The position numbers were made by a program, and so were the translations under genes. Source: Micromonospora craterilacus (lineage in GTDB: Bacteria > Actinomycetota > Actinomycetes > Mycobacteriales > Micromonosporaceae). From it: DNA of 42,600 nucleotides. This document shows positions 1 to 7,604 of the stretch, piece after piece. The notes beneath the pieces were generated by a model. The model did no database searches, had not been told where the DNA came from, and saw nothing but the letters and a program-made list of their open reading frames with translations. The first letter of the stretch is position 1, and each line of letters starts with the position of its first letter. Location: positions 1 to 42,600 of the forward strand of contig NZ_POTY01000024.1 of the NCBI RefSeq assembly GCF_003236315.1, in the 5' to 3' direction.

Positions 1-34
1 GGCTGAGGACAGACACGGCGGGCACGGCGGACGA

Positions 35-65
35 TGGGGCGGCACCGAGATCCGGTGCCGCCCCA
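35..65 (-). terminator. Hairpin downstream of ctaD
   Basis: A perfect inverted repeat pairs 35-47 with 53-65 (13 bp around GGGGCGGCACC / GGTGCCGCCCC) and leaves a 5-nt loop. It starts 15 bp past the ctaD stop codon. There is no T tract, as is common in high-GC actinobacteria, so termination is inferred from position and stem strength. Confidence 0.6.
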
Positions 66-79
66 CCCGTACGCTCCGG

Positions 80-2074
80 TCAGCGCTCCGGGGGTTCGTG
101 GTGACCGCGGGGGTGGCGCCAGTGCTCGTGGGGTTGCTCGCGGTCGGGCGCCGGCTCCTCCGGGGCGTCGGTCTCCTCGAAGCTCGGCCGGCGCACCTCG
201 TCCGGCTCCGGCACGTCCACCGGGCGGGCGCCGGACTGCGGCGCGGGTTGGTACGCCACCGCCTCCCGCGCGCCGTGCGCGCCCTCGGCGCTGGGCGACT
301 CGGGCGGGTGAGGCTCGCGGTGCAGCTCCTCGCGGAACTCCTGCGGTGGCCGGGTGGTCCGCTGTGGAAGGTCCCGGCCCAGGTCGGCGACGAGCTGGCC
401 GTACTTGGCGTCGAAGGCCGGGCGCTCGGAACGGATCCGGGGCATCCGGTCGAAGTTGCGCAGCGGCGGCGGGCAGGTGGTGGCCCACTCCAGGGAATTG
501 CCGAAGCCCCACGGGTCGTCCACGGTCACCAGCGCGCCGTACCGCCAGGTCTTCCAGGCATTCCACATGAAGAACAGGGTGGAGGCGCCGAGCACGAACG
601 AGAAGATGCTGGAGATCGTGTTCAGCGTGGTGAAGCCGTCGGTCGGCAGGTAGTCCACGTACCGCCGGGGGAACCCCTCGTTGCCCAGCCAGTGGTGCAC
701 CACGAAGGTGCCGTGGAAACCGATGAACATGGTCCAGAAATGCAGCTTGCCGAGCCGCTCGTCGAGCAGGCGGCCGGTCATCTTCGGCCACCAGAAGTAG
801 AAGCCGGCGAAGAGCGCGAAGACCACGGTGCCGAAGACCACGTAGTGGAAGTGCGCCACCACGAAGTAGGTGTCGTGGGTGTGGAAATCTGCCGGCGGGC
901 TGGCCAGCAGTACGCCGGTGAGCCCGCCGAGCAGGAAGGTCACCAGGAACCCGATGGAGAACAGCATCGGGGTCTCGAAGGTCAGCTGTCCCTTCCAGAG
1001 GGTGCCGATCCAGTTGAAGAACTTCACCCCGGTGGGTACGGCGATCAGGTAGCTGAGGATGCTGAAGAAGGGCAGCAGGACCTGCCCGGTGGCGAACATG
1101 TGGTGCGCCCAGACCGTCATCGACAGCACGGTGATCGCGATGGTGGCCAGCACCAGCCCGGTGTAGCCGAAGATCGGCTTGCGGGAGAAGACCGGGATGA
1201 CCTCGGTGATGATGCCGAAGAACGGCAGCGCGATGATGTAGACCTCGGGGTGCCCGAAGAACCAGAACAGGTGCTGCCAGAGCATCGGCCCGCCGGTCGC
1301 CGGCTCGAACACCTGCGCGCCGAGCAGCCGGTCGGCGCTCAGCGCCAGCAGCGCGGCGGCCAGCAGCGGGAAGACCAGGATCACCAGCACGCTGGTGAAC
1401 AGCATGTTCCAGGTGAAGATCGGCATCCGGAACATGGTCATGCCGGGCGCGCGCAGGGTCAGGATCGTGGTGATCAGGTTGACCGCACCGAGGATGGTGC
1501 CCAGACCCGAGATCACCAGGCCGACCACCCACATGTTCGCCCCGACGCCGGGGGAGTGCTCCGGGTTGCTCAGCGGTGTGTACGCGGTCCACCCGAAGTC
1601 GGCCGAACCCTGCGGGGTGAAGAACCCGCCGATCACCATCAGCCCACCGAACAGGTAGAGCCAGTACGCGAGGGCGTTCAGCCGGGGGAACGACACGTCC
1701 GGCGCGCCGATCTGGATCGGCACGATGTAGTTGCCGAATCCGAACGCCGCGGGCGTGGCGAACAGCAGCAGCATCACCGCGCCGTGCGAGGTGAACAGCT
1801 GGTTGTACTGCTCGGGCGAGAGGAATTGCAGGCCGGGCCGGGCCAGCTCGGCGCGCATCAGCATCGCCTCGATTCCGGCCACCAGGAAGAAGCCGAACGA
1901 GGTCATCAGGTAGAGCAGCCCGATCTGCTTGTGATCGGTGGTGGCCAGGAACTTGAGCAAGGTGCCGCCGCGGACGGGCTTGCGTACCGGGCCGGGGTAG
2001 CCGCCGAACCGGGCCGGCGCCAGGATGGCCGGCCCGCGGTCCTGTCCGGGTTCGGTGGTTACCCGCTTGGGCAT
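80..2074 (-). CDS. ctaD: Cytochrome c oxidase subunit I (aa3 type)
   Basis: This is the catalytic subunit of the terminal haem-copper oxidase. It lies in the cytoplasmic membrane, reduces O2 to water and pumps protons. Diagnostic motifs are all present: the haem a histidine in HGAVMLLLF (about residue 97), the CuB and cross-link motif [10 protein letters not shown], the CuB histidines in WAHHMFATG, and the haem ligands in [13 protein letters not shown]. About twelve membrane segments fill residues 50-560. A hydrophilic tail of about 100 residues, rich in Pro, Glu and His, follows; this is longer than in many CtaD proteins and its role is unclear. The start at 2074 ([10 protein letters not shown]) was chosen because the upstream open frame is non-homologous and GGGGTGAG precedes this ATG. 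No other oxidase subunit lies nearby, so this may be one of several ctaD copies; that is inference. The class assignment is secure. Confidence 0.97.
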   Translation of the reverse strand: MPKRVTTEPGQDRGPAILAPARFGGYPGPVRKPVRGGTLLKFLATTDHKQIGLLYLMTSFGFFLVAGIEAMLMRAELARPGLQFLSPEQYNQLFTSHGAVMLLLFATPAAFGFGNYIVPIQIGAPDVSFPRLNALAYWLYLFGGLMVIGGFFTPQGSADFGWTAYTPLSNPEHSPGVGANMWVVGLVISGLGTILGAVNLITTILTLRAPGMTMFRMPIFTWNMLFTSVLVILVFPLLAAALLALSADRLLGAQVFEPATGGPMLWQHLFWFFGHPEVYIIALPFFGIITEVIPVFSRKPIFGYTGLVLATIAITVLSMTVWAHHMFATGQVLLPFFSILSYLIAVPTGVKFFNWIGTLWKGQLTFETPMLFSIGFLVTFLLGGLTGVLLASPPADFHTHDTYFVVAHFHYVVFGTVVFALFAGFYFWWPKMTGRLLDERLGKLHFWTMFIGFHGTFVVHHWLGNEGFPRRYVDYLPTDGFTTLNTISSIFSFVLGASTLFFMWNAWKTWRYGALVTVDDPWGFGNSLEWATTCPPPLRNFDRMPRIRSERPAFDAKYGQLVADLGRDLPQRTTRPPQEFREELHREPHPPESPSAEGAHGAREAVAYQPAPQSGARPVDVPEPDEVRRPSFEETDAPEEPAPDREQPHEHWRHPRGHHEPPER

Positions 2075-2159
2075 GAGTCTCACCCCGCTGACGACGGAAA
2101 GGACGGGCGTAGCCACCCGCCCCGCCGACCATGTAACCAGGCGAGAGGGGGAATTTCGG

Positions 2160-2888
2160 TCAATTCGCGGGTAGTGTGGCCCAGACGGCCTTCCCGTCGC
2201 CGGCCGGCGCGCTGCCCCAGCGCTCGGCCAGCTGACGTACCAGCAGCAGGCCCCGGCCGCCCTCGTCACGCTGGTCCGCCTCGCCGGGCTGGGCCGCCGC
2301 CCGGCTGCCGTCGAGCACGGTCAGGTGCAGCCACGGCCGGCGCAGCGTCACGGTGACCTGCATCGGGGTGCCGGCGTGCCGGACCACGTTGCCGACCAGT
2401 TCGCTGAGCACCACCGAGGCCGGGCCGACCGCCTCGGGCAGGTTCCACCGGGCGCAGGCGTCGGCGACCAGTTCCCGGGCCCGCCGGCAGGCCGTCGCCA
2501 CCGGCTCCAGGCGTACCCGCAGCCGGGGCACGGCCCAGGCGACCGCGACCCGGGTCGCCTCGGCGCGGGTACGGCGCACCGGCACCAACCGGCACGCGGT
2601 CGATCCGGCCAGTGCGGCGGCCACCTCCGGGTGCGGTGCGGAGAGCACCATCGGCACCACCGGCCAGTCGGTGGCCCGTCGGGCCGCGGCGGCGAAGACC
2701 GACAGCGCGAGCTGGTCCCGCACGGCCAGCTCGGCCAGGTCCACCACCAGCGCGTCGGGCTGGCCGGCCAGGGACCGGTCCAGGACCGCGTAGACCTGGC
2801 GCATGGTGGTCACGTCGAGGGCGCCGGCGAGCCGTACGACGGTGATCGGTGCCCCGTCGCGTACCTGGCAGGTGATCCGGCTCGTCAT
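2160..2888 (-). CDS. STAS-HATPase fusion, anti-sigma/antagonist-type regulator
   Basis: 242 residues. Residues 1-100 resemble a STAS domain (SpoIIAA/RsbV-like) with the segment [14 protein letters not shown]. Residues 120-242 are a GHKL ATPase of the RsbW/SpoIIAB class, with the N-box [12 protein letters not shown] and a glycine box [16 protein letters not shown]. In the partner-switching family these activities normally sit on separate proteins: the kinase binds a SigB/F-type sigma factor and the STAS protein releases it. Here they are fused, as in many actinomycete proteins of unknown target. The start at 2888 follows GAGGGCGGAG; the longer open frame upstream has no comparable ribosome site. 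A SigB-type promoter lies 39 bp upstream of the ATG. No sigma factor gene is adjacent, so the partner is unknown. Domain calls are firm, but regulation of a sigma factor is inference. Confidence 0.85.
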   Translation of the reverse strand: MTSRITCQVRDGAPITVVRLAGALDVTTMRQVYAVLDRSLAGQPDALVVDLAELAVRDQLALSVFAAAARRATDWPVVPMVLSAPHPEVAAALAGSTACRLVPVRRTRAEATRVAVAWAVPRLRVRLEPVATACRRARELVADACARWNLPEAVGPASVVLSELVGNVVRHAGTPMQVTVTLRRPWLHLTVLDGSRAAAQPGEADQRDEGGRGLLLVRQLAERWGSAPAGDGKAVWATLPAN

Positions 2889-2926
2889 CTCCGCCCTCGT
2901 CTCGCCGGCTTCGCGGAGCCTGCCAA

Positions 2927-2952
2927 CTACCCCGGCCCTGACCCGGCGAAAC
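2927..2952 (-). promoter_or_regulatory. SigB/SigF-type promoter of the STAS-HATPase gene
   Basis: On the minus strand the sequence reads GGTTT, then 16 bases after GTTT, then GGGTAG. This matches the general-stress sigma consensus (GTTT-N14-17-GGGTA). The start codon lies about 40 bases downstream. Confidence 0.65.
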
Positions 2953-2988
2953 CGCACCGTGACGGCCCCGACAGCCGGGCACCGGGGG

Positions 2989-4146
2989 TCATGCCGCCTG
3001 GAGCGTGGGGGCGGTGCTGCGGCGACGCAACTGGTCGTAGAGGGCGACGTAACGTCGGGCCATCACGGCCGGGGTGAACCGGGCGGCGGCCTCCCGGCGG
3101 CACTCGTCGGGCTCCACCAGGTCGGCGGCGAGCACGAGGTCACCCAGTTCCTCCTCGTCGGCGGTGAGCAGCCCGGTGCGGCCGTGCTCGACCAGCTCGG
3201 GCAGGCAGCCCCGGGCGATTGCCACCACCGGCGTGCCCAGCGCCAGCGACTCCACCACCGCCGTGCCGCCGGGCTCCTCCCAGCGCAGTGGGAACAGCGT
3301 GGCCCGGGCCCCGGCCAGGAGCTCGTCGCGGTCCCGGCCGGCCACCGTGCCGACCCACCGCACCCGGTCGCCGTCGACGTACCGGGCCACCTCGTCGTGG
3401 AAGAACCGCACGTCCGGGTTGAGCCGTGCGTCGTCGCCGGCCGCCGCGAGGTCCGCCGGCCGGTGGTACGGGCCGACCGGCCCGGCCAGCACGAGCGGGA
3501 ACCCGACCCGCTGGGCCAGCCGGGCCGCCAGGTCCTGCCCCTTGCCGGGGGTGATCCGGCCCAGCACCAGCACGTGTTCGCCCTTGGCCACGCCGGGGCG
3601 CCGGTGCGCGTCGATCGCCAGCGGGGTGGCCAGGTGCACGTGCCCGACCGAGTGCTCCCGCAGCGCCTTCGGTGCCCGGGCCAGCTGCGCGGCGGAGACC
3701 CCGTTGACCCGGACCCGGTCCCCGCCGTCGAGACCGCCGTAGAGCTCTGGATGCTTGGCCAGGTCCCAGTGCAGGGTGTGCAGCACCGGCGGGGCGTCCG
3801 GGCCCATCGCGGTGAGGGTGGCCAGGCCGACCGCCTCCACGTGATCGTGTACCAGGTCGATGTCGTCCCGGGCGTGCAGCTCGCGGACCACGCCGGCCAG
3901 GTGCGCCTGGGAGATGCCGCAGACCTGGTTGTACGGCCGTTGCAGGGCGGCGAACTGGCCGTCGGCGAAGACCGAGATCCGCTCGTCCACCGGCAGCGTG
4001 CTGCTGCCCACCGAGGCGAGCACCACCCGGACGCCGAGGCGGCGCAACGCGGGCACCAGGGTGGCGACCACGTTCTCGATCCCGCCGTAACCGGGCGGCG
4101 GCACGGACAGCCAGGGGCCGGCGTTCATCAGGACGGTGAGACTCAT
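2989..4146 (-). CDS. Glycosyltransferase, GT4 (GT-B) type
   Basis: 385 residues with the two-Rossmann GT-B layout. The N-terminal loop PPPGYGGIENVV is typical of GT4 enzymes that bind a sugar acceptor. The C-terminal half carries LVLGRITPGKGQDLA and the donor-binding EX7E-type motif EEPGGTAVVESLALGTP. It should transfer a sugar from a nucleotide-sugar donor with retention of configuration, at the cytoplasm or membrane face; the acceptor cannot be read from sequence. The start at 4146 (MSLTVLMNAGPW) follows GAGAGGGA. It lies 76 bp downstream of gpgS on the same strand, so the two are probably co-transcribed and may act on the same glucoside pathway (inference). Confidence 0.88.
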   Translation of the reverse strand: MSLTVLMNAGPWLSVPPPGYGGIENVVATLVPALRRLGVRVVLASVGSSTLPVDERISVFADGQFAALQRPYNQVCGISQAHLAGVVRELHARDDIDLVHDHVEAVGLATLTAMGPDAPPVLHTLHWDLAKHPELYGGLDGGDRVRVNGVSAAQLARAPKALREHSVGHVHLATPLAIDAHRRPGVAKGEHVLVLGRITPGKGQDLAARLAQRVGFPLVLAGPVGPYHRPADLAAAGDDARLNPDVRFFHDEVARYVDGDRVRWVGTVAGRDRDELLAGARATLFPLRWEEPGGTAVVESLALGTPVVAIARGCLPELVEHGRTGLLTADEEELGDLVLAADLVEPDECRREAAARFTPAVMARRYVALYDQLRRRSTAPTLQAA

Positions 4147-4222
4147 CGTGTCGCGTCCCTCTCGTCGGCGAGCCGATGACCGGCCCGTACCCCGGTCGCC
4201 GGAGGCTCCGGCGACCCACCGG

Positions 4223-5239
4223 TCACGCCGCGGCCACCCGCCGGCGGGGCACCCGGTGCCGCAGCTCGGCCAACGGTGGCCGCTCCTCCACGGAGACGTC
4301 GCTGACCACGATCTCCCGGTCCAGGTTCGGCAGCGTGTCGGAGCCACCCCGACGGAACTGGGTCAGCAGGGCGGTGGGCAGCACGTCCTGGTTCGCCCAG
4401 CCCCGCCGCTGCAACCGGGACCAGGCGGTCAGCATGATCTGGGCGGACATCCGGCCCAGCGCGGCGGTGTCCTGGTGCCGGTGCTTGCGTTCGCCCAGGT
4501 CGACCTGGGCCAGCGCGTCCAGCCCGACGAGTTCGAGCAGGTCGATCATCATCGCGGTCTCGACGCCGTAGCCGGAGACGAACGGCACCTGCGCCAGCAC
4601 GTCGCGGCGGCCGGCGTACTCACCGGCGAGGGGTTGCACGAAACCGGCCAGTTCCGGCCAGAACAGATTGAGCATCGGTCGGGCCATCAGCTCCGTCACC
4701 CGCCCGCCGCCGTCGGCCTCCACCCCGCTCGTGCTGACCAGCGGCCGGTGGTAGAACCCTTTCACGAAGTCGACCGACGGGTCGGTGAGCAACGGGCCGA
4801 GCAGCCCGGTGACGAAGTGCGGACGGAACTCCCGCAGGTCGGCGTCGACGAACGCCACCACGTCGCCCTCCGCCGCGGCCAGCCCGACCCACAGCGCGTC
4901 GCCCTTGCCGGTCAGCCGGGGCAGGCCGCGGGTCATCTCGTCCTGGCTGACCACCTCGGCGCCGGCCGCCCGGGCCACCCGCGCGGTCCGGTCCTCCGAC
5001 CGCGAGTCGACCACGATCAGCTCGTCGACCAGCGGCACCCGGTCCATCAGGTGCTCGCGGATGGTCGACACGATCGCCCCGACGGTGGCTTCCTCGTTGC
5101 GTGCCGGCAGCACCACGCTGACCCGGCTGTCCCCCTTGGCCCGCAGCAACCGCCGCGTCGGCCAGTCGGCCGCCGAGGTGGTCCGATAGGTGGCCCAGGC
5201 CTCGACCACGGGCGAGACCAGAGATTCAGTGTTCCGCAC
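4223..5239 (-). CDS. gpgS: Glucosyl-3-phosphoglycerate synthase
   Basis: 338 residues, close to the 324 of the mycobacterial enzyme. The family (GT81) joins glucose from NDP-glucose to D-3-phosphoglycerate, the first step toward glucosylglycerate or methylglucose lipopolysaccharide. Visible signatures are the GT-A start VSVVLPARNEEATVGA, DSRSEDRT, KGDALWVGLAA, the metal-binding VDADL (about residues 131-135), the acceptor-loop region PLAGEYAGRR and VSGYGVETAMMIDLLE. I chose GTG at 5239 because AGGGG lies 6 bases upstream; a second GTG two codons earlier would place that site against the start. The gene is divergent from the dehydrogenase pair at 5427, with 187 bp between them holding a possible -10 (TAGCGT, 5292-5297). 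No gpgP phosphatase lies next to it. Confidence 0.9.
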   Translation of the reverse strand: MRNTESLVSPVVEAWATYRTTSAADWPTRRLLRAKGDSRVSVVLPARNEEATVGAIVSTIREHLMDRVPLVDELIVVDSRSEDRTARVARAAGAEVVSQDEMTRGLPRLTGKGDALWVGLAAAEGDVVAFVDADLREFRPHFVTGLLGPLLTDPSVDFVKGFYHRPLVSTSGVEADGGGRVTELMARPMLNLFWPELAGFVQPLAGEYAGRRDVLAQVPFVSGYGVETAMMIDLLELVGLDALAQVDLGERKHRHQDTAALGRMSAQIMLTAWSRLQRRGWANQDVLPTALLTQFRRGGSDTLPNLDREIVVSDVSVEERPPLAELRHRVPRRRVAAA

Positions 5240-5426
5240 AGGCACCCCCTGATCGCGGGAAGACCGGGAGATGGCTTTCCCCGCACCCCGCACGCTAACC
5301 GGATCCGTCCCCCCAGCTTGATCAGCACCGTGCGCCGGGCACGTTCCGGGGCGATGAACGTTTGGTTGCGCGCGGCCGGGGGAGGTGCCCAGACGCGACG
5401 GAGCGGGGGCGGAGAGGCTGGTTGGC

Positions 5427-6437
5427 ATGCGGCTGTGCCGGGTGGGACTGGTGGGAGCCGGCGGGGTGGCCCGGCGGCACGCCGGGGTGCTGTCCGGGTT
5501 CGACGACGTCGAGCTGATCGGCGTGGTCGACGTGACCTCGGGGGCGGCGGCCGACCTGGCCGCGACGCACGGGGCCCGGTCCTTCGGCGCCATCGAGCAG
5601 CTGCTCGCGGCCGGCCCGGACGCGGTGTACGTCTGCGTGCCGCCGTTCGCCCACGGTCCGATCGAGGAGGCGATCGTCGCCGCCGGGGTGCCGATGTTCG
5701 TGGAGAAGCCGGTGGCCGTGGACCTGCCCACCGCCGAGCGGATCGCCGGCCTGGTGGCCGACCGGGGCCTGCTCACCGCGGTCGGCCACCACTGGCGCTA
5801 CCTGCACGTCGTGGCGCAGGCCCGCGAACTGCTCGCCGGTCGGGCGGTGCGCCTGGTCACCGGCGTCTGGCTGGACCGGGTCCCGCCGGTGGACTGGTGG
5901 GCCCGGCGGGAGCGCTCCGGCGGTCCGGTGGTCGAGCAGGCCGCGCACGTGCTGGACCTGATCCGCCTGCTGGCCGGCGAGGTGACCGAGGTGACCGGGT
6001 ACGGCGACGGCAGCCCGCCATCGGTCGACGGAGCCGACGTCGACTCGGTGACCGCGGCGACCCTGCGGTTCGCCGGTGGTGCCGTGGGCACCCTCAGCGC
6101 CGCCTGCGTACTGGGCTGGAAGCACCGGGCCGGGGTGGAGATCCTGGCCGACGGGGTGGCGCTCACCCTCACCGAGGACGCGCTGGTGGTGTGCGACGCC
6201 GACGGGCCGCGGCGCTTCGACGCCGACCCGGACGGTGCCCGGGCGGCCGTCGACCGGGCGTTCATCGACGCGGTACGCGGCATCGGTGACGACGTGCGGG
6301 TGCCGTACGCCGAGGCGCTCGGCACGCACCGGCTCGCCCTGGCGGTGGCCGAGTCCGTCCGCACCGGTGGCGCCGTCCGGCTGCCGGACCGGGCCCGCCA
6401 CCCGATCCAGGGCGTCCCGGCGGACGTCGATGGCTGA
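5427..6437 (+). CDS. Gfo/Idh/MocA family oxidoreductase
   Basis: 336 residues. The Rossmann start RVGLVGAGGVARRHAGVL binds NAD(P). The conserved catalytic-lysine region of the family is seen as FVEKPVAVDLPTAERI, where the EKP lysine is diagnostic. The rest is the alpha/beta substrate domain with VGHHWRYLH. Such enzymes oxidise or reduce sugars, inositols or other cyclic polyols; the substrate is not predictable here. The start at 5427 follows GGAGAGG at 9 bases. It overlaps the next gene by 8 bp (ATGGCTGA), so the two are translationally coupled and probably handle the same substrate. The divergent neighbours gpgS and GT4 hint at glycoconjugate metabolism, which is inference. Confidence 0.88.
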   Translation: MRLCRVGLVGAGGVARRHAGVLSGFDDVELIGVVDVTSGAAADLAATHGARSFGAIEQLLAAGPDAVYVCVPPFAHGPIEEAIVAAGVPMFVEKPVAVDLPTAERIAGLVADRGLLTAVGHHWRYLHVVAQARELLAGRAVRLVTGVWLDRVPPVDWWARRERSGGPVVEQAAHVLDLIRLLAGEVTEVTGYGDGSPPSVDGADVDSVTAATLRFAGGAVGTLSAACVLGWKHRAGVEILADGVALTLTEDALVVCDADGPRRFDADPDGARAAVDRAFIDAVRGIGDDVRVPYAEALGTHRLALAVAESVRTGGAVRLPDRARHPIQGVPADVDG

Positions 6438-7518
6438 CCGGGTGCTGGTGGTCAGCGGGCCGGGTCGGGTGGAGCTGGTCGAACAGGACCCGCCGCCGCT
6501 GCCGGCCGGCGGCTTCCGGGTGCACACCCTGTTCAGCGGGGTCTCCGCCGGCACCGAGCTGAGCTACGTCAAGGGCACCAACCCGTACCTCACCGCCACC
6601 TGGAACGCCGACCTCGGCCTGTTCCAGCCCGGCGCGGCGAGCACCCCGTACCCGGTCCGGAGCCTCGGCTACATGCAGGTGGCCCGGGTGGTGGAGAGCG
6701 ACACGCCGGCGGTGCCGGTCGGCGCGGTCGGTGCGATGACCTACGGCCACCGCACCGCCGCGGTGGCCGACCCGGTCGCCCAGCGCTTCGTGCCGCTGCC
6801 CGAGGACCTCGACCCGCTGCTCGGCGTCTACGTCGCCCACCTGGGGCCGATCTGCGCGAACGGGCTGCTGCACGCCGCCGCCGACCTGTACGGCGCCGGC
6901 GCACGCGAGCTCGCCGACGGGGTACGCGGCCGGCGGGTGGCGGTCGTCGGTGCGGGGGCGGTCGGCCTGCTCACCGCCCTGTTCGCCCGCCGGCACGGCG
7001 CCGCCTCGGTGGTGCTGCTCGACCCGACGCCGCAGCGCCGCGCGGTCGCCGGGGCGCTCGGGCTGGACCCCGTCGACCCGGGCGACGGCGACCCGGCCGT
7101 GCTGCTCAAGACCCGCTGGCCGCACGGTGCCGGGGACCGGGGCGCCGACGTGGTGTTCCAGTGCCGGGGGCAGGGCTGGGCGCTGCACCTGGCGCTGCGC
7201 CTGCTGCGCCCCCAGGGCACCGTGATCGACCTGGCCTTCTACCAGTCCGGCGCGGACGCGGTCCGGCTCGGCGAGGAGTTCCACCACAACGGGCTGTCGG
7301 TGCGCTGCGCGCAGATCGGCCGGGTGCCCCGGGGGCTCGCGCCGACCTGGGACCGGGAGCGGCTCTCCGCCGAGACGATCGACCTGCTGCGCGCCGACGG
7401 CGCGGCGATCCGTACCCATCTGGTGTCGGCGGTGGTCCCGTTCGCCCAGGCCCCGGCCCTCTTCGCCGACCTGGCCGCCGGCTGCCGCCAGGAGCTCCAG
7501 GTGGTGCTCACCGGCTGA
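6430..7518 (+). CDS. Medium-chain dehydrogenase/reductase (zinc-ADH-like)
   Basis: 362 residues. It has an N-terminal GroES-like part beginning VLVVSGPGRVELVEQD with SGVSAGTELSYVKG, and a nucleotide-binding part with RRVAVVGAGAVGLLTALFARRHG (residues about 165-190). The usual structural four-cysteine zinc lobe is missing, and the catalytic Cys is replaced in the segment SGVSAGTE, as in the MDR subgroup often paired with Gfo/Idh/MocA enzymes. The gene overlaps the upstream dehydrogenase by 8 bp. Redox chemistry on a polyol or sugar derivative is likely; the substrate is unknown. Confidence 0.82.
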   Translation: MADRVLVVSGPGRVELVEQDPPPLPAGGFRVHTLFSGVSAGTELSYVKGTNPYLTATWNADLGLFQPGAASTPYPVRSLGYMQVARVVESDTPAVPVGAVGAMTYGHRTAAVADPVAQRFVPLPEDLDPLLGVYVAHLGPICANGLLHAAADLYGAGARELADGVRGRRVAVVGAGAVGLLTALFARRHGAASVVLLDPTPQRRAVAGALGLDPVDPGDGDPAVLLKTRWPHGAGDRGADVVFQCRGQGWALHLALRLLRPQGTVIDLAFYQSGADAVRLGEEFHHNGLSVRCAQIGRVPRGLAPTWDRERLSAETIDLLRADGAAIRTHLVSAVVPFAQAPALFADLAAGCRQELQVVLTG

Positions 7519-7590
7519 GCGGACCGGGCGCCGGAGGCGGCTCGGGTGAAGGCATCCCGGCCGGGCCGCCACAACCGGCCTCCGGTCGCG

Positions 7591-7596
7591 TACCGT
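7591..7596 (+). promoter_or_regulatory. Candidate -10 (TACCGT) for leaderless secA2
   Basis: TACCGT fits the actinobacterial TANNNT element and lies 8 bases before the secA2 ATG, which has no ribosome-binding sequence. Transcription would then start at or next to the start codon. Confidence 0.45.
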
Positions 7597-7604
7597 TGCC
7601 GCTC

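Noticed and set aside
2113..2137. SigB-type promoter for ctaD (GTTA-N15-GGGTGG, minus strand)
   Set aside because: Two mismatches, including the conserved A of GGGTA, so it was not counted with the seven.
98..2356. 752-codon plus-strand open frame
   Set aside because: It is the antisense shadow of ctaD. The translation is low complexity (Arg, Gly, Glu, His) with no domain, while the minus strand encodes all cytochrome oxidase motifs.
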